In this document: positions 1-8,676 of the stretch, piece after piece | Layout of the letters: each line of letters opens with the position of its first letter | How positions within the stretch are numbered: the stretch's first letter is position 1 | Origin: Halolamina litorea | GTDB lineage: Archaea > Halobacteriota > Halobacteria > Halobacteriales > Haloferacaceae | Length of the DNA stretch: 64,000 nt | Assembly (NCBI RefSeq): GCF_026616205.1 | Contig: NZ_JANHGR010000001.1 | Span: 1,426,001-1,490,000 of the forward strand | Reading direction: 5' to 3' | Translations under genes and position numbers: made by a program | Notes under the pieces: generated by a model | What the model saw: the letters and a program-made list of their open reading frames with translations, nothing else | Told to the model about the DNA's origin: nothing | The model's database searches: none

Positions 1-519
1 GAGCCGGCCGTCGTAGTTCATCCCGCCCCTGACCGCCGGGTCGACGAACCACACCGAGTCGGCCCAGCCGCGCCGGAACTGCACGACGTGGACGAACTCG
101 TGAGCGACGGTCACCTCGGCGGCGACAGGGTCCGAGAGCGTCTCCTCGTTGACGTGGACCGAGTTGCCGTCAGACGCGGCGTAGGCGGCGAGAGTCAGCC
201 GCTCGGAGTCGTTCCGGGCCGGTGGGTCGATGCCGAGCGCCGCGCGGAACGACGATCGGCGGGCGTCGAGGACGCTCGTGGACATCTCCGATGGCGGTTC
301 GACGTACACCACCGGCCCGTCGACGCGCTCGCCGGTGAGTGTCGTCACGCGCTCGAACACGGTCGTGGCGTCGAACGGGAGGTCGCCGAGGACGGTGACC
401 GAAGTCGAGGGCGTCGACGGTTCGTCACTCTCGGTCGCCGCCGGCGTCGTGGCGTCCATCACCCCGCCACAGCCGGCGAGGACGATCAGGAGGGCACAGG
501 CGATGGGGGCCAGTCGCAT
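1..519 (-). CDS. Putative lipoprotein with HExxH metalloprotease-like motif (partial, 3' end off window)
   Basis: The frame opens at the ATG at 517-519 on the minus strand and runs off the left edge, giving the first 173 residues. The N-terminus is a short hydrophobic stretch ending in a lipobox (LAGC, lipid-attached Cys about residue 17), so the product is probably exported and anchored to the membrane. The linker after it is rich in Thr, Ser and Pro. Near residue 140 there is HEFVH, an HExxH zinc-peptidase signature, followed by an aromatic-rich stretch. This resembles haloarchaeal surface proteins of the Hvo_1808 type, but the assignment is a recollection rather than an alignment. The third zinc ligand would lie outside the window, so proteolytic activity is not established. 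Confidence 0.75.
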   Translation of the reverse strand, partial: MRLAPIACALLIVLAGCGGVMDATTPAATESDEPSTPSTSVTVLGDLPFDATTVFERVTTLTGERVDGPVVYVEPPSEMSTSVLDARRSSFRAALGIDPPARNDSERLTLAAYAASDGNSVHVNEETLSDPVAAEVTVAHEFVHVVQFRRGWADSVWFVDPAVRGGMNYDGRL

Positions 520-573
520 GGCAGAACGTACAGGAGGTCGACCAAAAGGGTTCGGTGGCGACGGCTGCGCGAG

Positions 574-2736
574 TCAGTCGAGTTCGCGGGCAAGCACGTC
601 CCGGAGGTCCGCGATCCCTGCGGCGTCGTACCGGATCGACTCCTCGCCGACCGTGATGGAGAGGTCGCCCGTCCCGGTCGCCGTTCCGAGTTCCGTCACC
701 GTGGCGTCGTCGCCGACCGCCTCGGCCAGCGCGTCGGCGTCGGTCGTCTCGACCACGATACGACCCGGCGTCTCGCTGAACAGCGCCGCGTCGTCGTCGA
801 CGGCCGCGTCGACGCCGGCGGCGTCGGTGACCATCTCGGCGAGCGTCACGGCGAGCCCACCGTCGCTGGTGTCGTGAGTCGCGAGCGTCGAGTCGAGGTC
901 GGCGACGCGGACGAGTGCGTCCACGAGGGCGCCCGGGTCGGCGGGCAGCCCGGGGAAGCGGTCGGAGCCGCCGAACGCTTCGAGCAGCAGCGAGCCACCC
1001 AGCGCGTTCGGGTCGTCGCTGCCGATCCCGGAGCCGGCGACGTACGCTGCGGGCTCGACGAGCACGAGGTCGCCCTCGCCGGAGACCGTCGCCGGCGGGG
1101 CCTCGTAGCCCTCCCGCGTCCCGAGCACCGCGAGCGTCGGCGTCGGCGCGACGGGGCCGGTCTCGGAGTCGTTGTACAGCGAAACGTTCCCGCCGACGAC
1201 GGGGACCGAGAGGTCTGCGCAGGCTTCGGCGAGGCCGTCGACGGCCGCCGCGAAGCCGTCGTACGTCTCGGGGTCCTCGGGGTTGCCGCCGTTGAGGCAG
1301 TCGACCGCCGCCAGTGGGGTCGCGCCCTTCGCGGCGAGGTTGGTGGCGTTCTCGACCGCGACGGCGCGGGCGCCGGATTCGGGGTCGGTGTCGGTCCAGT
1401 GGGGGTTCGCGCCCGAGGAGAGCGCGATGGCGTGTTCCTCGTCGGCCTCCCCGGTCTCGTGGAGCGCGAGCACGGCGGCGTCGTCGCCCGGCGGCGTCGC
1501 CGTTCGCAGGCCGACCTCGTGGTCGTACTGGCGGTAGACCCACGCCTTGCTCGCGGCGGTGGGGTCGGCGACGACGGTCTCGAAGGCGTCTTCGAGGTCG
1601 AACTCCGGGAGGTCACGCTCGGGCGCGGCTGCCGGCTCGCGGCCGAGGTCGTTCATCGGCGCGCCCTCGGCGAGGTACTCCGCGGAGGCGTCGACGACGG
1701 TCTCGCCCTCGAAGCGGCAGACGTAGTTCCCCTCGACGACCTCGCCGATGTCCGAACAGCCCAGGTCGAAGCGCTCGGCGATCTCGGCGACGCGCTCGAC
1801 GTTCTCCGGGGCGACCTCGTAGCACATCCGCTCCTGTGACTCCGCGAGCAGGATCTCGGTCGCGTTCATCCCCGGCTCTCGCCGGTGGACCGCTTCGAGG
1901 TCGATGTCGGCCCCGAAGCCGCCCTTGGCGACCAGTTCGGAGGAGGCGCCCCCCAGTCCGGCGGCGCCGAGGTCGCGGGCGGACTCGATCAGCCCCTCGT
2001 CGATCAGCGCCTCGTTGCACTCGATCAGGAGCTTCTCGGAGTACGGGTCCCCGACCTGCACGGCCGGCCGGTCCTCGGTTTCGGCGTCCTCGGCGAGGTC
2101 CTCGCTGGCGAAGGAGGCGCCGCCGAGTCCGTCCCGACCCGTGGCGTTGCCCAGCAGGACGAGTCGGTTGCCGGCCTCCTGCGCTTCGGCGGTGACGAGC
2201 CGGTCGGGCGTCGTCTTCCCCACGCAGGCGACGTTGACGAGGGGGTTGCCGATGTGACCCTCCTCGAAGGCGACGCTGCCGGCGACGGTCGGGACGCCGA
2301 TGGCGTTGCCGTAGTCGGCGATCCCTTCGACGACGCCGTCGAGAAGGTAGCGGGAGTGTTCCCGGTCGAACGGGCCGAAGTAGAGCGAGTCCGCGAGCGC
2401 GATGGGGTAGGCGCCCATCGAGAGCGTGTCCCGGACGATGCCGCCGACGCCGGTGGCGGCGCCGTCGTACGGATCGACGTAGCTCGGGTGGTTGTGGCTC
2501 TCGATCCCGAAGGTCAGCAGTGTGTCGGTCCCGGGGACCCGGACGACCGCGGCGTCGTCGCCGGGCCCGATCTCGACGTGCTCGCCCTCGCTCTCGAACG
2601 CCGAGAGCAGCGGGCGCGAGGATCGGTAGGCGCAGTGTTCGCTCCAGAGGTTCTCGAACAGGTGCTGTTCGGCCCGAGTGGGCTCGCGGCCCAACTCCCC
2701 GACGACGAGTTCGTGGTCCGCATCCGCGAGAGGCAT
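574..2736 (-). CDS. purL: Phosphoribosylformylglycinamidine synthase II, PurL
   Basis: This is the large (synthetase) subunit of FGAM synthase. It converts formylglycinamide ribonucleotide plus glutamine-derived ammonia and ATP into FGAM in purine biosynthesis. At 720 residues it has the length of the small-type PurL that works with separate PurQ and PurS. The N-terminal segment carries [10 protein letters not shown], and the substrate/ATP region carries [20 protein letters not shown]. The two AIRS-like halves follow, the second with NPHWTDTD and [11 protein letters not shown]. purQ and purS are not adjacent here. The neighbour upstream is an unrelated ZIP transporter, and only about 80 bases separate the two genes. 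Confidence 0.97.
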   Translation of the reverse strand: MPLADADHELVVGELGREPTRAEQHLFENLWSEHCAYRSSRPLLSAFESEGEHVEIGPGDDAAVVRVPGTDTLLTFGIESHNHPSYVDPYDGAATGVGGIVRDTLSMGAYPIALADSLYFGPFDREHSRYLLDGVVEGIADYGNAIGVPTVAGSVAFEEGHIGNPLVNVACVGKTTPDRLVTAEAQEAGNRLVLLGNATGRDGLGGASFASEDLAEDAETEDRPAVQVGDPYSEKLLIECNEALIDEGLIESARDLGAAGLGGASSELVAKGGFGADIDLEAVHRREPGMNATEILLAESQERMCYEVAPENVERVAEIAERFDLGCSDIGEVVEGNYVCRFEGETVVDASAEYLAEGAPMNDLGREPAAAPERDLPEFDLEDAFETVVADPTAASKAWVYRQYDHEVGLRTATPPGDDAAVLALHETGEADEEHAIALSSGANPHWTDTDPESGARAVAVENATNLAAKGATPLAAVDCLNGGNPEDPETYDGFAAAVDGLAEACADLSVPVVGGNVSLYNDSETGPVAPTPTLAVLGTREGYEAPPATVSGEGDLVLVEPAAYVAGSGIGSDDPNALGGSLLLEAFGGSDRFPGLPADPGALVDALVRVADLDSTLATHDTSDGGLAVTLAEMVTDAAGVDAAVDDDAALFSETPGRIVVETTDADALAEAVGDDATVTELGTATGTGDLSITVGEESIRYDAAGIADLRDVLARELD

Positions 2737-2818
2737 TCAGCTGTGTGGTCAGCGTCGGGGTGCAAAGGGGTTTCGTTATGCACGTTCGTGGGTCAAAGAC
2801 GGTGCCCCCTCGGCCGGA

Positions 2819-3697
2819 TCAGACCGACAGGAGCGGGACCATCGCCAGCACGCCGGCGAGGAACCCCCCGACGAGTTCCCGACGGCCGTGACCGTCGAGG
2901 CCGGCGCCCGTATCGAGGGCCTCCGGGATGAACTCCGTGACCACGAGGTAGATCATCGCCCCTGCCGCGAAGCCGTAGCCGAACGGGAGGAACGCCCTGG
3001 CCCACCTGACGAACGCGAACGCGATGACGGCGCCGATGGGCTGGGGGAGACTCGAGAACACCGCCGCGCCCACCATCCGCCAGTTCGAGAGCCCCATCGC
3101 CCGCATCGGGATGGCGATGGCGGTGCCCTCGGGGACGTTGTGGATGGAGATCGCGACGGTCATGAACACGGCGAGCACGGGAACGGCGATGCCGAGGACG
3201 GGGATACCGCCCTCCAGCCCCAACTCCGCGAACGAGACGCCGACGGCGACGCCCTCGGGGAAGCTATGGACGGTGAGGATGCCGAGGATCAGGAGGAGCT
3301 TCTTCGGGTCGCCCTCGGCGAACGCCTCCGCCTCCATCCGGTGTTCGTCGTGACCGTCGTGGCTGTCGTGATTCGGCCCGTGCTCGTCGTGTTCGTCATC
3401 GTCGTCGCCGAGTTCCACGCCGTCGAGCACCCGATCCGAGACCTCCACCAACACGACCCCGGCGAACACGCCGACGACGAGCATGAGCGGCAGGTCCGAC
3501 GTGTAGGCGAGCCCCTCGTTGAGCAGGCCGAACATCGACGCCGAGACCATGATGCCCGACGCGATACCCCAGAGGCCGACGTTCCAGCGGTCGCTGAACT
3601 CCTCGACGAAGAAGAAGGGGATCGCCCCGAGCCCCGTCGCCAGCGCGGTGAGTAGCCCGGCGACGAACACCAACACGAGACTGGCCGTCTCCACCAT
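2819..3697 (-). CDS. ZIP-family divalent metal transporter
   Basis: A polytopic membrane protein of 292 residues with about eight predicted membrane segments. Two helices carry the ZIP metal-site motifs: HSFPEGVAVG (about residue 145) and HNVPEGTAIA (about residue 190). Between TM3 and TM4 lies a His/Asp-rich cytoplasmic loop containing HDEHGPNHDSHDGHDEH, typical of zinc-sensing or zinc-buffering loops in this family. Import or redistribution of Zn2+ or a related divalent cation is the usual role. Metal specificity cannot be read from sequence. It is transcribed alone, towards purL and away from the PHP gene. Confidence 0.93.
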   Translation of the reverse strand: MVETASLVLVFVAGLLTALATGLGAIPFFFVEEFSDRWNVGLWGIASGIMVSASMFGLLNEGLAYTSDLPLMLVVGVFAGVVLVEVSDRVLDGVELGDDDDEHDEHGPNHDSHDGHDEHRMEAEAFAEGDPKKLLLILGILTVHSFPEGVAVGVSFAELGLEGGIPVLGIAVPVLAVFMTVAISIHNVPEGTAIAIPMRAMGLSNWRMVGAAVFSSLPQPIGAVIAFAFVRWARAFLPFGYGFAAGAMIYLVVTEFIPEALDTGAGLDGHGRRELVGGFLAGVLAMVPLLSV

Positions 3698-3845
3698 ACT
3701 CGCAGTTGGGAACGGCGGAAGATGAGGGTTCCGGATTCGCGAAATAAATTTGGCGTTCCTAAAAATTCGGCACTATTCCGCCGGTATCGGGGTCTCGCGC
3801 TCCGCCTACCGGTCCCCTTTTGAACGATAACCGCCAAGAACGGCC

Positions 3846-4529
3846 ATGCTTTCGGTCGAGCTTCACTGCCACTCGGAGCTCTCCCACGACGGCCGGGACC
3901 CGGTGGATCTGTTGGTCGAGCAGGCCGCCGCCGTCGGCATGGATGCCATCGCCGTCACCGACCACGACGCCATCCAGGCCAGCAAGGACGCCGCCGCGCT
4001 GGCCGGGGAGTACGGCCTCGTGGGCATCGTGGCGATGGAGGTCACCTCCGCGGCCGGCCACGTACTCGCACTCGGGATCGAGGAGGAGATACCCCCGGGG
4101 CTCTCCTACGACGAGACGCTCGAACGCATCCACGAGCAGGGCGGGATCGCCATCGTTCCCCACCCCTTCCAGAGTTCGCGCCACGGCGTCGCCGCCCACA
4201 TCACCGACGAACAGCTCGCCAGCGCCGACGCCATCGAAGTGTACAACTCCCGGCTCCTCACTGGCCGGTCGAACCGACAGGCCGAGCGCTTCGCCACCGC
4301 CCACGGGCTGCCCAAGACCGCCGGCAGCGACGCCCACATCTCCGAGATGGTCGGGCAGGCGGTCACCGAGGTCGGCGCCGAGGAGCGATCCGTCGAGGCG
4401 ATACTTGACGCCATCGCCGATGGCCGCACGAGCGTCGTGGGCCAGAAGACGCCGTGGCGAATCTCGTTCCGGCAGGCAGCCGGCGGCGTCAAGCGCCGGC
4501 TCCAGCGCGGCGCGCGGGAACTGTTCTGA
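3846..4529 (+). CDS. PHP-domain metal-dependent phosphoesterase
   Basis: A 227-residue single-domain PHP protein. Visible metal-ligand motifs are HCHSELSHDG at the N-terminus (HxH), VTDHDA (about residue 40), a His in VPHPF (about residue 105) and GSDAH near residue 158. This set is typical of stand-alone PHP phosphoesterases related to histidinol phosphatase and nucleoside-phosphate phosphatases. The substrate is not predictable. Its stop codon overlaps by one base the ATG of the asparagine-synthase-like gene, so the two are probably translated from one message. Confidence 0.9.
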   Translation: MLSVELHCHSELSHDGRDPVDLLVEQAAAVGMDAIAVTDHDAIQASKDAAALAGEYGLVGIVAMEVTSAAGHVLALGIEEEIPPGLSYDETLERIHEQGGIAIVPHPFQSSRHGVAAHITDEQLASADAIEVYNSRLLTGRSNRQAERFATAHGLPKTAGSDAHISEMVGQAVTEVGAEERSVEAILDAIADGRTSVVGQKTPWRISFRQAAGGVKRRLQRGARELF

Positions 4530-5629
4530 TGGTCGACGACCTCCGCGGCGCCGACGCGGCGACCGTTCGGGGAGCGATCGAAACGAGCGACCCGCTCCCC
4601 GGCACCGCGGGCTTCGCCGGCGAGGTCGACGGTCGAATCGTCCGGGACGTACTGGGCCGGCAGCCGATCTACCTCGACACAACGGGCGACGACTGGAGCT
4701 TCGACCCGAACGACCTCGACCGGCCCGAACTGCTCGACGCCGGCACCGTCGTCGACGGGGGCGAGGGGCGGCAGGTGTGGTCCCTCCCCGACCTCGAGGT
4801 CGAGACGGACTCCGACGCGGCCGTCGACGCCGTTCGTGAGGCCGTGCTGACGAGCGTTCGGGAGCCCGGTTCCGAGGGGCTCGCAGTCGCGTTCTCGGGC
4901 GGCGTCGATTCGGCGGTCGTCGCCGCGGGCGTGTCGGAAGCACCCTGCTACGTCGCCGGCTTCGCCGACGCCGAGTCCCACGACGTGGCCGCCGCGCGGG
5001 AGGCGGCCGAGGCGATGGGCCGGGACCTCCGGGTTGTCGGGTTCGACCACGCCGACATCGAGCGAGCGGTGCCCGAGATTGTTCGCGCGACGGGGCTGGC
5101 GAACGCGATGGACGTGGGGATCGCGCTCCCGCTGTACTTCGTCGCCGAGCGCGCCGCCGCCGACGGCTACGACCGACTCGCCGTCGGGCAGGGGGCCGAC
5201 GAACTGTTCGGCGGCTACCGAAAGGTGGTGACCCCCGCCGAGGACCACCGCGTCGCGGCCGAGACGGTTCGTGGGGCCACGCGGGAAGTGATCGCGACGC
5301 TCCCCCAGCAGCTACCGCGGGACGTGCTGACGCTCCGCGCCGCGGGGGTCGAACCGGTCGCACCCCTGTTGCACGACCGCGTCGTCGACGCCGCCCTCCG
5401 ATTACCGGCCGACCTGCTCGCCACCCCCGACGAGCGGAAGGTCGCGCTGCGTCGGGCCGCCGACGGCGTGGTTCCGGAGCCCGTTCGCTCGGCGGAGAAG
5501 AAGGCGGTACAGTACGGCACCTACGCCGCGCGGGAACTGGACCGGCTGGCCCGGCAGGCCGGCTTCAAGAAGCGGATGGAGGACCACGTGGGGCAGTACA
5601 TCGACGCGCTCGTGGCCGGCGAGGCCTGA
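4529..5629 (+). CDS. Asparagine synthase-related PP-loop protein lacking a full glutaminase domain
   Basis: The ATG at 4529 overlaps the PHP stop codon and was chosen over an upstream in-frame codon at 4454 that lies inside the PHP gene. The 366-residue protein has the ATP-pyrophosphatase loop SGGVDSAVV (about residue 120) and the synthase-domain motif GQGADELFGGYRK. The first 90 residues resemble only the tail of an N-terminal nucleophile glutaminase domain: there is no initial Met-Cys. It therefore cannot hydrolyse glutamine like AsnB and may use free ammonia or another amine donor. This shortened type is seen in archaea, and the true substrate is unknown. Coupling to a PHP phosphoesterase suggests a shared small-molecule pathway. 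Confidence 0.88.
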   Translation: MVDDLRGADAATVRGAIETSDPLPGTAGFAGEVDGRIVRDVLGRQPIYLDTTGDDWSFDPNDLDRPELLDAGTVVDGGEGRQVWSLPDLEVETDSDAAVDAVREAVLTSVREPGSEGLAVAFSGGVDSAVVAAGVSEAPCYVAGFADAESHDVAAAREAAEAMGRDLRVVGFDHADIERAVPEIVRATGLANAMDVGIALPLYFVAERAAADGYDRLAVGQGADELFGGYRKVVTPAEDHRVAAETVRGATREVIATLPQQLPRDVLTLRAAGVEPVAPLLHDRVVDAALRLPADLLATPDERKVALRRAADGVVPEPVRSAEKKAVQYGTYAARELDRLARQAGFKKRMEDHVGQYIDALVAGEA

Positions 5630-5698
5630 GGCGGGCCCCGACGGGCCGAACCGGGGCGAACGCGTTTTCGGGAGTCCCGTGCCGTATCGGCCGTGTAG

Positions 5699-5842
5699 GA
5701 GAAACTGCCCGGGAGCACGCTGCTCGACTGGGCGACCGACGTGGGCAGCCGACTGACGACGTTCGACATCCAGTACTTCGCCGAGGAGGACATGCGCGAC
5801 GCGTGGGAGTGGGTGAACGAGGACGAACTGCCGTTCGCGTTG
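5699..5842 (+). pseudogene. Remnant of a STAS/SEC14 (SpoIIAA-like) protein C-terminus
   Basis: Directly after a TAG codon the plus frame reads about 48 residues ending with FDIQYFAEEDMRDAWEWVNE. This resembles the C-terminal helix region of SpoIIAA-like STAS/SEC14 proteins (pattern xxVRYFxxxxxxxAxxWL). No upstream part of the domain or start codon is present. The frame then runs into the 3' end of the Nudix gene on the opposite strand without its own stop. I interpret it as the surviving tail of a deleted gene. The similarity is from memory of the family pattern, so confidence is modest. Confidence 0.4.
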
Positions 5843-5845
5843 GGT

Positions 5846-6310
5846 TCAGTCCTCAGTGGCGTCGATCGCTCGGAGCGCCAGCGCCCGCGTGTCGTCGTCG
5901 ATGTCGCTCTCGTGCAGGTCCTCACGGTCGTACCACTCCCACGCGTCGACGCCGGCCTCGCCCGGGGCGGGGTCGATCTCGCGGGAGGGGACCGTCGCGA
6001 AGTAGACGTGGTCGATGTGTTGGTGAAACACCTGCCCCTCGTCGCCGTCGATGTCGTAGAGCAACTGCTCGCGGGGTCGCGGGAGGGTCTGACCGGCGGG
6101 GGCACCGACGGGGTCGGTGTCGTCGAGCAGCGTCGGTTCCAGTCCGGTCTCCTCACGAGTCTCGCGGAGGCCGGCTTCGTGGGGGAGTTCGTCCCGGTCG
6201 ACGTGGCCGCCCGGCGGGACGTGGATCCCCAGTTTGGGGTGGAAGTGTAGCGCGGCGGCGCCGTCGTTGACGACGTAGACGGTGGCGGTGAAGTGGCGCG
6301 TGGTCTCCAT
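5846..6310 (-). CDS. Nudix hydrolase
   Basis: A 154-residue protein with a complete Nudix box at about residues 35-57: G(5)E(7)REtrEEtGL, containing GLRETREETGL. Such enzymes hydrolyse nucleoside diphosphates linked to another moiety and need Mg2+ bound by the box glutamates. The start at 6310 (METTRHFTATV) puts the first beta strand at the N-terminus as in other Nudix proteins. The longer open frame upstream would pass through low-complexity non-coding sequence. It stands alone, with an unrelated divergent small gene upstream. The substrate is unknown. Confidence 0.9.
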   Translation of the reverse strand: METTRHFTATVYVVNDGAAALHFHPKLGIHVPPGGHVDRDELPHEAGLRETREETGLEPTLLDDTDPVGAPAGQTLPRPREQLLYDIDGDEGQVFHQHIDHVYFATVPSREIDPAPGEAGVDAWEWYDREDLHESDIDDDTRALALRAIDATED

Positions 6311-6473
6311 GGCTCGGGGTTGCCGCCGCGGGCTTTCGGGGTTGTGGTTCGGCGCCGGTACGGCCGCAGCGCGTTGCCGAGTCGGTGGGGCAGTGGTGGC
6401 CGTTGACGCCCGCCGCGAACGCAGTGAGCGGGCCGACGAACGACCGCAGGGAGTGAGGAGGCTTTTGATCGAG

Positions 6474-6510
6474 CTTTTGCCAGGGCCCCTCTGGGGGCCC
6501 GCAGCAAAAG
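6474..6510. repeat. Strong GC-rich hairpin in a 250-base intergenic stretch
   Basis: CTTTTGC (6474-6480) pairs with GCAAAAG (6504-6510). Inside it GGGCCCC (6483-6489) pairs with GGGGCCC (6494-6500) around a four-base loop. The region 6311-6568 lies between divergent genes, so this is not an obvious terminator for either. It could be part of a small RNA or a regulatory site. The rest of the stretch shows no convincing gene. Confidence 0.5.
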
Positions 6511-6568
6511 GTCGAGTTGCAAAAGGTCGTTCGGAAGAACTACCTTCGATGCCCTCACAGGCGTGGGT

Positions 6569-6775
6569 ATGGCACACGACTCTTCGTCGGACCTCGGCCT
6601 CGGCGTCGGCGTCACCCTCTCGGTGGTCGCGCTGCTGGCCGCGGCGTGGCTTGCGGTGACCGACCCGAGCGCGACGTTCGAGAGCGGCACCCACGAGGCG
6701 GCGGTCCCCTTCGCCCTCGCACTCGGGGGCGGCATCGCCGCCATCGCGGCCATGCACCTCTTCTGGGGCGAGTAA
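6569..6775 (+). CDS. Small two-TM membrane protein of unknown function
   Basis: About 68 residues starting MAHDSSSDLG. Two hydrophobic segments (about residues 9-30 and 48-66) are separated by a short acidic/polar loop, and the chain ends HLFWGE. It looks like one of the many haloarchaeal short membrane proteins (DUF7525-like is possible, not verified). The ATG at 6569 is preferred over the GTG at 6563. A weak TATA-like stretch lies about 28 bases upstream, fitting leaderless expression. No functional inference is possible. Confidence 0.7.
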   Translation: MAHDSSSDLGLGVGVTLSVVALLAAAWLAVTDPSATFESGTHEAAVPFALALGGGIAAIAAMHLFWGE

Positions 6776-6818
6776 CCCGGGAAACCGTTAAGACCGGGAA
6801 TCTCCTACGGGAAGGTGA

Positions 6819-7046
6819 ATGACTGACTACACAGAGGAGGAGGCGCGCATCGTCGCCTATCTACGCCACAGCGTCTCCTCCGGGGACCGGTACTTCCGGG
6901 CCAAGAACATCGCCGAGTCGATCGGCCTCTCGGCCAAACAGGTCGGCAGCCGCCTGCCGACGCTGGCCGAGAAGTCGGAGGACGTGGAGATCGAGAAGTG
7001 GGGGCGCTCGAAATCCACGACGTGGCGGGTCACGCCGCAGGGCTGA
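6819..7046 (+). CDS. DUF7123-like small winged-helix protein
   Basis: 75 residues starting MTDYTEEEARIVAYLRHSV. The middle has a helix-turn-helix pattern (RAKNIAESIGLSAKQVGSRLPTL), and the end a beta-wing-like strand (RSKSTTWRV). This matches the compact haloarchaeal family annotated DUF7123, probably DNA- or RNA-binding and acting as a regulator. It has its own upstream region with a TTAAGA-like element about 30 bases before the start. Targets are unknown. Confidence 0.85.
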   Translation: MTDYTEEEARIVAYLRHSVSSGDRYFRAKNIAESIGLSAKQVGSRLPTLAEKSEDVEIEKWGRSKSTTWRVTPQG

Positions 7047-7172
7047 GACCGCGCGGTCCCCACGAGTCGTCGCGAACCCCGCCTTCTCCGCCGTCAGTTT
7101 CCACCTGCGTCGCCGGGCCACCGGGCTCCGGAGTCCCCATCCGTTATGACCCCCCGTCTCCTAGCCCGGACC

Positions 7173-7607
7173 ATGACCGTCCGTGTCGAGCGGACCTTCA
7201 CGTTCGAGGCCTCGCCCGAGGACGTGTGGGCGTTCATCGCCGACCCAGAGAAACGAGCCCAGGCGATCAGCGTCGTCGAGTCCTACGAGATCACCGACGA
7301 GGCGAACTACAAGGCCGTCTGGCACGTCAGCCTCCCGATCCCTGGACTCGGAGCCACCGTCCCCATCGAGACCGAGGACGTGCGACGTGACCCGCCAACG
7401 GAGGTCGAGTTCGTCGGCCGCTCGAAGGCCCTCCGCGTCACCGGAACCCACGTCATCGACTCCGACGGCGGGACGACGACGCTCCACAACGAGTTCGTCG
7501 TCGACGGCCGGATCCCGGGCGTCGAGCGCTTCTTCAAGAAGAACTTCGAGGCGGAACTCGACAACCTCGAAGCCGCCCTCCGGGAGGAACTGGAGCAGAC
7601 AGTATGA
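7173..7607 (+). CDS. SRPBCC/CoxG-like START-fold protein
   Basis: 144 residues with the SRPBCC signature at the start (ASPEDVWAFIADPEKRAQAI), then alternating beta strands and a final amphipathic helix (FFKKNFEAELDNLEAALREEL). Proteins of this fold bind hydrophobic ligands; the CoxG-like subgroup is linked to membrane or cofactor-enzyme maturation in bacteria. The start at 7173 was chosen because the fold begins there; an in-frame ATG at 7146 adds nine unlikely residues. Its stop codon overlaps the ATG of the next gene (ATGA), implying one message with the nitrilase-type hydrolase. Confidence 0.82.
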   Translation: MTVRVERTFTFEASPEDVWAFIADPEKRAQAISVVESYEITDEANYKAVWHVSLPIPGLGATVPIETEDVRRDPPTEVEFVGRSKALRVTGTHVIDSDGGTTTLHNEFVVDGRIPGVERFFKKNFEAELDNLEAALREELEQTV

Positions 7608-8443
7608 CCGACGGGATCGGCGTCGCCGACGACGCGATCACGATCGCGCTCGCCCAGCACCGGGTGAAGGCCAGCCGCGTCGGCGCCAACGTCGACCGTG
7701 CGGTCGCCGCGATCGAACGTGCGGCCGCCGACGGTGCCGACCTCGTCTGTCTGCCGGAACTGTTCAACGTCGGCTACTTCGCCTTCGAGAGCTACGCCCG
7801 GAACGCCGAGGGGCTTGACGGGCCGACGCTCGACCGGATTCGCGATGTGGCCGCCGACCACGGCGTCGCTGTGCAGGCCGGCAGTATCGTCGAGGACCTA
7901 GAGGCCAGCGCCGCCGCCGGCTTCGAGACGCCCGCGCCCGACGGACTGGCCAACGCCTCGGCGTTCGTCGGCCGCGACGGCGAAGTCGAGGCCGTCTACC
8001 GCAAACAGCACCTGTTCGGCTACGACTCCGCGGAGACCGAACTGCTCACGCCCGGCGAGTCCCTGTCGACCGTCGAGTTCGAGGGGTTCACCGTCGGAAT
8101 GACGACCTGCTACGACCTGCGGTTCCCCGAACTCTACCGTGACCTCGCCGACGAGGGCGTCTCGCTGATCCTCGTCCCGAGTGCGTGGCCCTACCCGCGG
8201 GTCGAACACTGGCAGACGCTCCCCCGGTCGCGGGCCATCGAGAACCTCGCCTACGTAGCGACGGTCAACGGCGCCGGCGAGATGGAGGGGGACCGACTCG
8301 TCGGCCGTTCGACCGTCTACGACCCGTGGGGGACACCGCAGGCGACCTGCGACGACGACCCGGCGCTGGTGACCACGGAGATCGCTCCCTCGCAGGTCGA
8401 GGCCGTCCGTGAGGAGTTCCCGGCGCTTCGGGACCGTCGGTAG
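7604..8443 (+). CDS. Carbon-nitrogen hydrolase (nitrilase superfamily)
   Basis: 279 residues with the three catalytic positions of the superfamily: Glu in CLPELFNVGYF (about E52), Lys in YRKQHLFGYD (about K127), and the nucleophile Cys in TTCYDLRFPELYR (about C168). Members hydrolyse amides such as omega-amidase, carbamoyl or deaminated-glutathione substrates. The LFGYDSAET stretch is reminiscent of the Nit/omega-amidase branch, but the substrate is not certain. It overlaps the SRPBCC gene by four bases and is therefore likely co-translated. Confidence 0.92.
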   Translation: MTDGIGVADDAITIALAQHRVKASRVGANVDRAVAAIERAAADGADLVCLPELFNVGYFAFESYARNAEGLDGPTLDRIRDVAADHGVAVQAGSIVEDLEASAAAGFETPAPDGLANASAFVGRDGEVEAVYRKQHLFGYDSAETELLTPGESLSTVEFEGFTVGMTTCYDLRFPELYRDLADEGVSLILVPSAWPYPRVEHWQTLPRSRAIENLAYVATVNGAGEMEGDRLVGRSTVYDPWGTPQATCDDDPALVTTEIAPSQVEAVREEFPALRDRR

Positions 8444-8676
8444 CGCCCCGTTCGGGACTGGTCGCCCCCGTGACGTCCCGGTACCCGTGCCTTTATGTCG
8501 CTCAGTCAGGTAGCCTATACCGTCGACCGATACGGCGCTTTTCTCGCCGTCACGTCGACAAGCCAACAACAGCCGCTTGGTCGTGTGGCGAGGGGTCCGC
8601 CACCCGTCGAAGCCTCGTCGGGCCGCTTACGGGGGCCACCGGTCCGACACATCCGCCTCCTCCGCCTTTCGCTCAC
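8444..8676. other. Intergenic stretch between convergent genes, nothing convincing
   Basis: About 230 bases between the hydrolase and the oppositely transcribed Gfo/Idh/MocA gene. A TTTATG element and short open frames exist, but the encoded peptides are low-complexity and resemble no family. No tRNA-like clover or clear terminator hairpin was seen. Confidence 0.4.

Noticed and set aside
88-1839. Long open frame on the plus strand opposite the lipoprotein and purL
   Set aside because: It is Arg/Val-rich with no domain pattern and lies antisense to a clear purL gene; such shadows are expected at this GC content.
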